Below, piece by piece: positions 61,996-64,000 of a stretch of 64,000 nt of DNA. This DNA is from an uncultured Flavobacteriaceae bacterium. Lineage in GTDB: Bacteria > Bacteroidota > Bacteroidia > Flavobacteriales > Flavobacteriaceae. The notes beneath the pieces are model-generated. The model was not told where the DNA came from. It worked only from the letters and a program-made list of their open reading frames with translations, and searched no databases. How positions within the stretch are numbered: position 1 is the stretch's first letter; every line of letters begins with the position of its first letter. The translations under genes were made by a program, and so were the position numbers. Location: contig CANKZQ010000001.1 of assembly GCA_947488345.1 (NCBI GenBank), positions 819,501 to 883,500 of the forward strand, given 5' to 3'.

Positions 61996-63447
61996 ATGCT
62001 AAAACAAAATCTTCATTATAAGTTATTACAAAAATTATCTCCTCAACAAATTCAGTTGATGAAGCTAATTCAATTGCCTACGCAAGCGTTTGAAGATAAA
62101 ATAAAGCAAGAAATTGAAGAAAATCCCGCATTAGAATCGGGTAAAGAGTCGAACGATACCGCAGATGAAGATGCGAGAAATGAGTATGAAGATGCTGGAA
62201 GTGAAACCATTGAAACAGACATCAATATTGACGACTATTTAAGTGATGACGAAACGCCCAGTTATAAACTTCAGGCAAATAATTATAGTGACAGTGATGA
62301 TGATAAGCACATTCCATATGCCTCAGGCACCTCATTTAATCAGCACTTAAAAGCGCAATTGAACACTGTTATATTAAATGATCATGAACGTCAAATTGCC
62401 GAATTCTTAGTGGGTAGTATTGATGAAAGTGGATATATAAGAAGGTCTATTGAGGATATTGTTGATGATTTAGCTTTTACGGCAAATATATATACAACTG
62501 AAGATGAAGTATCGAGTATGCTCAAAGTCGTACATCAACTAGACCCAGCGGGAGTTGGGGCCACTACCCTAGAAGAGTGTTTGTTGATACAATTAAAACG
62601 AAAAAGAGAAAAAGAAGAGCGAAAATTAGCTATCGAAATTTTGGAAAATGCTTTTGACCATTTTGTAAAAAAGCATTACAAAAAACTCCTTCAAAAGTTC
62701 AATATTACCGAGGATCAATTGAAAAAAGCGATCCAAGAAATTGAAAAGTTAAATCCAAAACCAGGTGGTTCTTATGCTGGAAGCAATAAAATTGTAGAGC
62801 AGATAGTGCCTGATTTTTCTATTAGAATTATTGAAGGTAAATTAGAATTAACCTTAAATTCAAGGAACGCGCCCGAACTTCACATTTCATCAGAATATAA
62901 TAATATGCTAAAGGGATATAAAGAGTCTAAGGATAAATCTAAGTCACAGAAAGACGCTGTGCTCTTTATTAAACAAAAGTTGGATGCTGCAAAATGGTTT
63001 ATTGACGCCATCAAACAACGTCAACAAACGCTGTTGCTAACAATGAATGCTATTATGCACAGACAAGAGGCCTATTTCTTATCTGGAGATGAACGTAAGC
63101 TAAAGCCAATGATTTTAAAAGATATTGCAGATAAAATCAACATGGACGTCTCTACAGTATCTAGAGTGGCAAATAGTAAGTATGTCGACACTCCTTATGG
63201 CACAAAATTGATTAAAGAATTCTTCTCCGAATCAATGAAAAACGATCAAGGTGAAGATATTTCTACGCGAGAAATTAAAAAAATACTGCAAACTGTTATT
63301 GAAGAAGAGAATAAAAAGAAGCCTCTGACTGATGATAAGCTTTCGGCTATTTTAAAAGAAAAAGGATACCTAATTGCTCGCAGAACAGTAGCTAAATACA
63401 GGGAGCAGCTTGATATACCTGTGGCACGCTTACGTAAAGAAATATAA
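61996..63447 (+). CDS. rpoN: RNA polymerase sigma-54 factor
   Basis: A 483-residue sigma-54. Region I: KLLQKLSPQQIQLMKLIQLPTQAFEDKI followed by an acidic region II (about 45-110). Core-binding domain about 115-300 (EFLVGSIDESGYI, VVHQLDPAGVGATTLEECLL). DNA-binding part includes LKDIADKINMDVSTVSRVANSKY and the RpoN box, here IARRTVAKYREQLDIPVARLR, at the C-terminus. It directs transcription from -24/-12 promoters and needs enhancer-binding activators, none of which is in the window. Confidence 0.96.
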   Translation: MLKQNLHYKLLQKLSPQQIQLMKLIQLPTQAFEDKIKQEIEENPALESGKESNDTADEDARNEYEDAGSETIETDINIDDYLSDDETPSYKLQANNYSDSDDDKHIPYASGTSFNQHLKAQLNTVILNDHERQIAEFLVGSIDESGYIRRSIEDIVDDLAFTANIYTTEDEVSSMLKVVHQLDPAGVGATTLEECLLIQLKRKREKEERKLAIEILENAFDHFVKKHYKKLLQKFNITEDQLKKAIQEIEKLNPKPGGSYAGSNKIVEQIVPDFSIRIIEGKLELTLNSRNAPELHISSEYNNMLKGYKESKDKSKSQKDAVLFIKQKLDAAKWFIDAIKQRQQTLLLTMNAIMHRQEAYFLSGDERKLKPMILKDIADKINMDVSTVSRVANSKYVDTPYGTKLIKEFFSESMKNDQGEDISTREIKKILQTVIEEENKKKPLTDDKLSAILKEKGYLIARRTVAKYREQLDIPVARLRKEI

Positions 63448-63449
63448 CT

Positions 63450-64000
63450 ATGTTTTTTTACAGAGCCATTTCCTACGTTTTTCATCCTATTGTATTTTCT
63501 ATTTTAGCTGCTTTATTGTATTTCATAGCACTACCAAGTCATATTGCTAAGCAATCTGAATATTTCGTTTTGATCCTTATTTTCTTAGCTACCTATGTAA
63601 CACCGATATTATTATTAGCTTTTTTAAAAGGTTTTAAAATGATTCATAGTTATCATTTAGAATCTATTAATGAGCGTAAGTTCCCTACGCTATTTATGAT
63701 AGTTCTATTTGGTTTACTTGGCAAGAAACTTTTAGAAATTCAAGCGTTAGAATTATTAGCCTACTCATTCTTCGCCTGTGCTCTTGCCTTATTTTGTGTG
63801 TATCTGTTGTTTTTCGTAAACCTAAAGACGAGTCTACATACGCTTAGTATTGCAGGATTAATTGGGTTTACATGTGTTGTTAGCTACCAGTACAAACTCA
63901 ACTTACTGCTCCCGCTTATGGTATTATTTCTTCTTGCAGGTGTTATTTCTACAGCGCGTTTAAAGCTAGAAGCCCATCAACCGAAAGAAGTATATATTGG
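63450..64000 (+). CDS. PAP2-like integral membrane protein, truncated by window end
   Basis: An open frame from the ATG at 63450, two bases after the rpoN stop, running off the window (183 residues visible). At least six hydrophobic helices are seen. Near the end NLKTSLHTLSIAGLIGF and ISTARLKLEAHQPKEVYIG resemble the SxH...G and R...H..xEV..G motifs of PAP2-superfamily phosphatases, the second His being the catalytic one in that family. It could be a lipid phosphatase or an inactive relative; the missing C-terminus prevents a firm call. Likely in the rpoN transcript. Confidence 0.7.
   Translation, partial: MFFYRAISYVFHPIVFSILAALLYFIALPSHIAKQSEYFVLILIFLATYVTPILLLAFLKGFKMIHSYHLESINERKFPTLFMIVLFGLLGKKLLEIQALELLAYSFFACALALFCVYLLFFVNLKTSLHTLSIAGLIGFTCVVSYQYKLNLLLPLMVLFLLAGVISTARLKLEAHQPKEVYI

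Noticed and set aside
1-64000. tRNA, rRNA, insertion sequences, prophage genes, CRISPR arrays, cobalamin riboswitch before icmF
   Set aside because: No matching sequence or structure was seen; gaps are short and the 51-base gap before icmF is too small for a riboswitch.

Overview
The window looks like a chromosomal segment of a marine-type member of the Flavobacteriaceae (Bacteroidota). The basis is an AT-rich genome, a SusC/SusD outer-membrane pair, a type IX secretion plug protein, a complete Na+-NQR operon, many Bacteroidota-only families (DUF6090, DUF4837, DUF5686, DUF3667, DUF4836-like), numerous lipoproteins, and start-proximal TAnnTTTG boxes, the -7 element of the Bacteroidota housekeeping sigma factor. 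No tRNA, rRNA, insertion sequence, prophage or CRISPR array was seen. The genes are densely packed and the only large non-coding stretch is about 430 bases before pyrH.

Layout. 1-2.5 kb: end of trkA, trkH (K+ uptake) and a helical-backbone metal receptor. 2.6-9 kb (minus strand): susD and susC with a membrane-embedded AraC-type regulator; an almost identical 18-bp sequence lies upstream of both susC and the regulator gene and may be its operator. 9.2-16 kb: a mini HExxH protein, the fused B12 mutase icmF, pabB, two lipoproteins (one GH130). 16-24.4 kb: panD, a lipase-like hydrolase, a LysM lytic transglycosylase, DUF4837, apbE, an OmpA lipoprotein, a YegP-like protein and a DEAD-box helicase. 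24.5-29.1 kb: five tandem DUF6090 membrane-protein genes sharing an N-terminal anchor module, with one secreted DUF1579-like gene among them. 29.1-36.5 kb (minus): msrA, a 56-residue zinc-ribbon gene, and nqrABCDEF.

36.7-44.1 kb: T9SS plug, apaG, DUF3667, an operon of three envelope proteins of unknown function, and an NRDE protein. 44.2-50.4 kb: pruA, rsmG, a front-end type fatty acid desaturase, an aspartate-type aminotransferase, a thioesterase and a secreted endonuclease. 50.4-51.6 kb: a lipoprotein with an Asp/Asn repeat tract, then a mostly non-coding stretch. 51.6-64 kb: pyrH-frr, DUF5686, an MMPL transporter coupled to rfbA, asnS, a WG-repeat protein, rpoN, and a truncated membrane protein.

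Functional links. ApbE (20.1 kb) is the flavin transferase needed to attach FMN to NqrB and NqrC (33-35 kb). The sodium pump and the Trk system both concern cation balance. The strongest candidate for undescribed biology is the DUF6090 array: a conserved cytoplasmic/transmembrane anchor joined to five different periplasmic domains, with overlapping stop and start codons at three of the four junctions between neighbouring paralogues.
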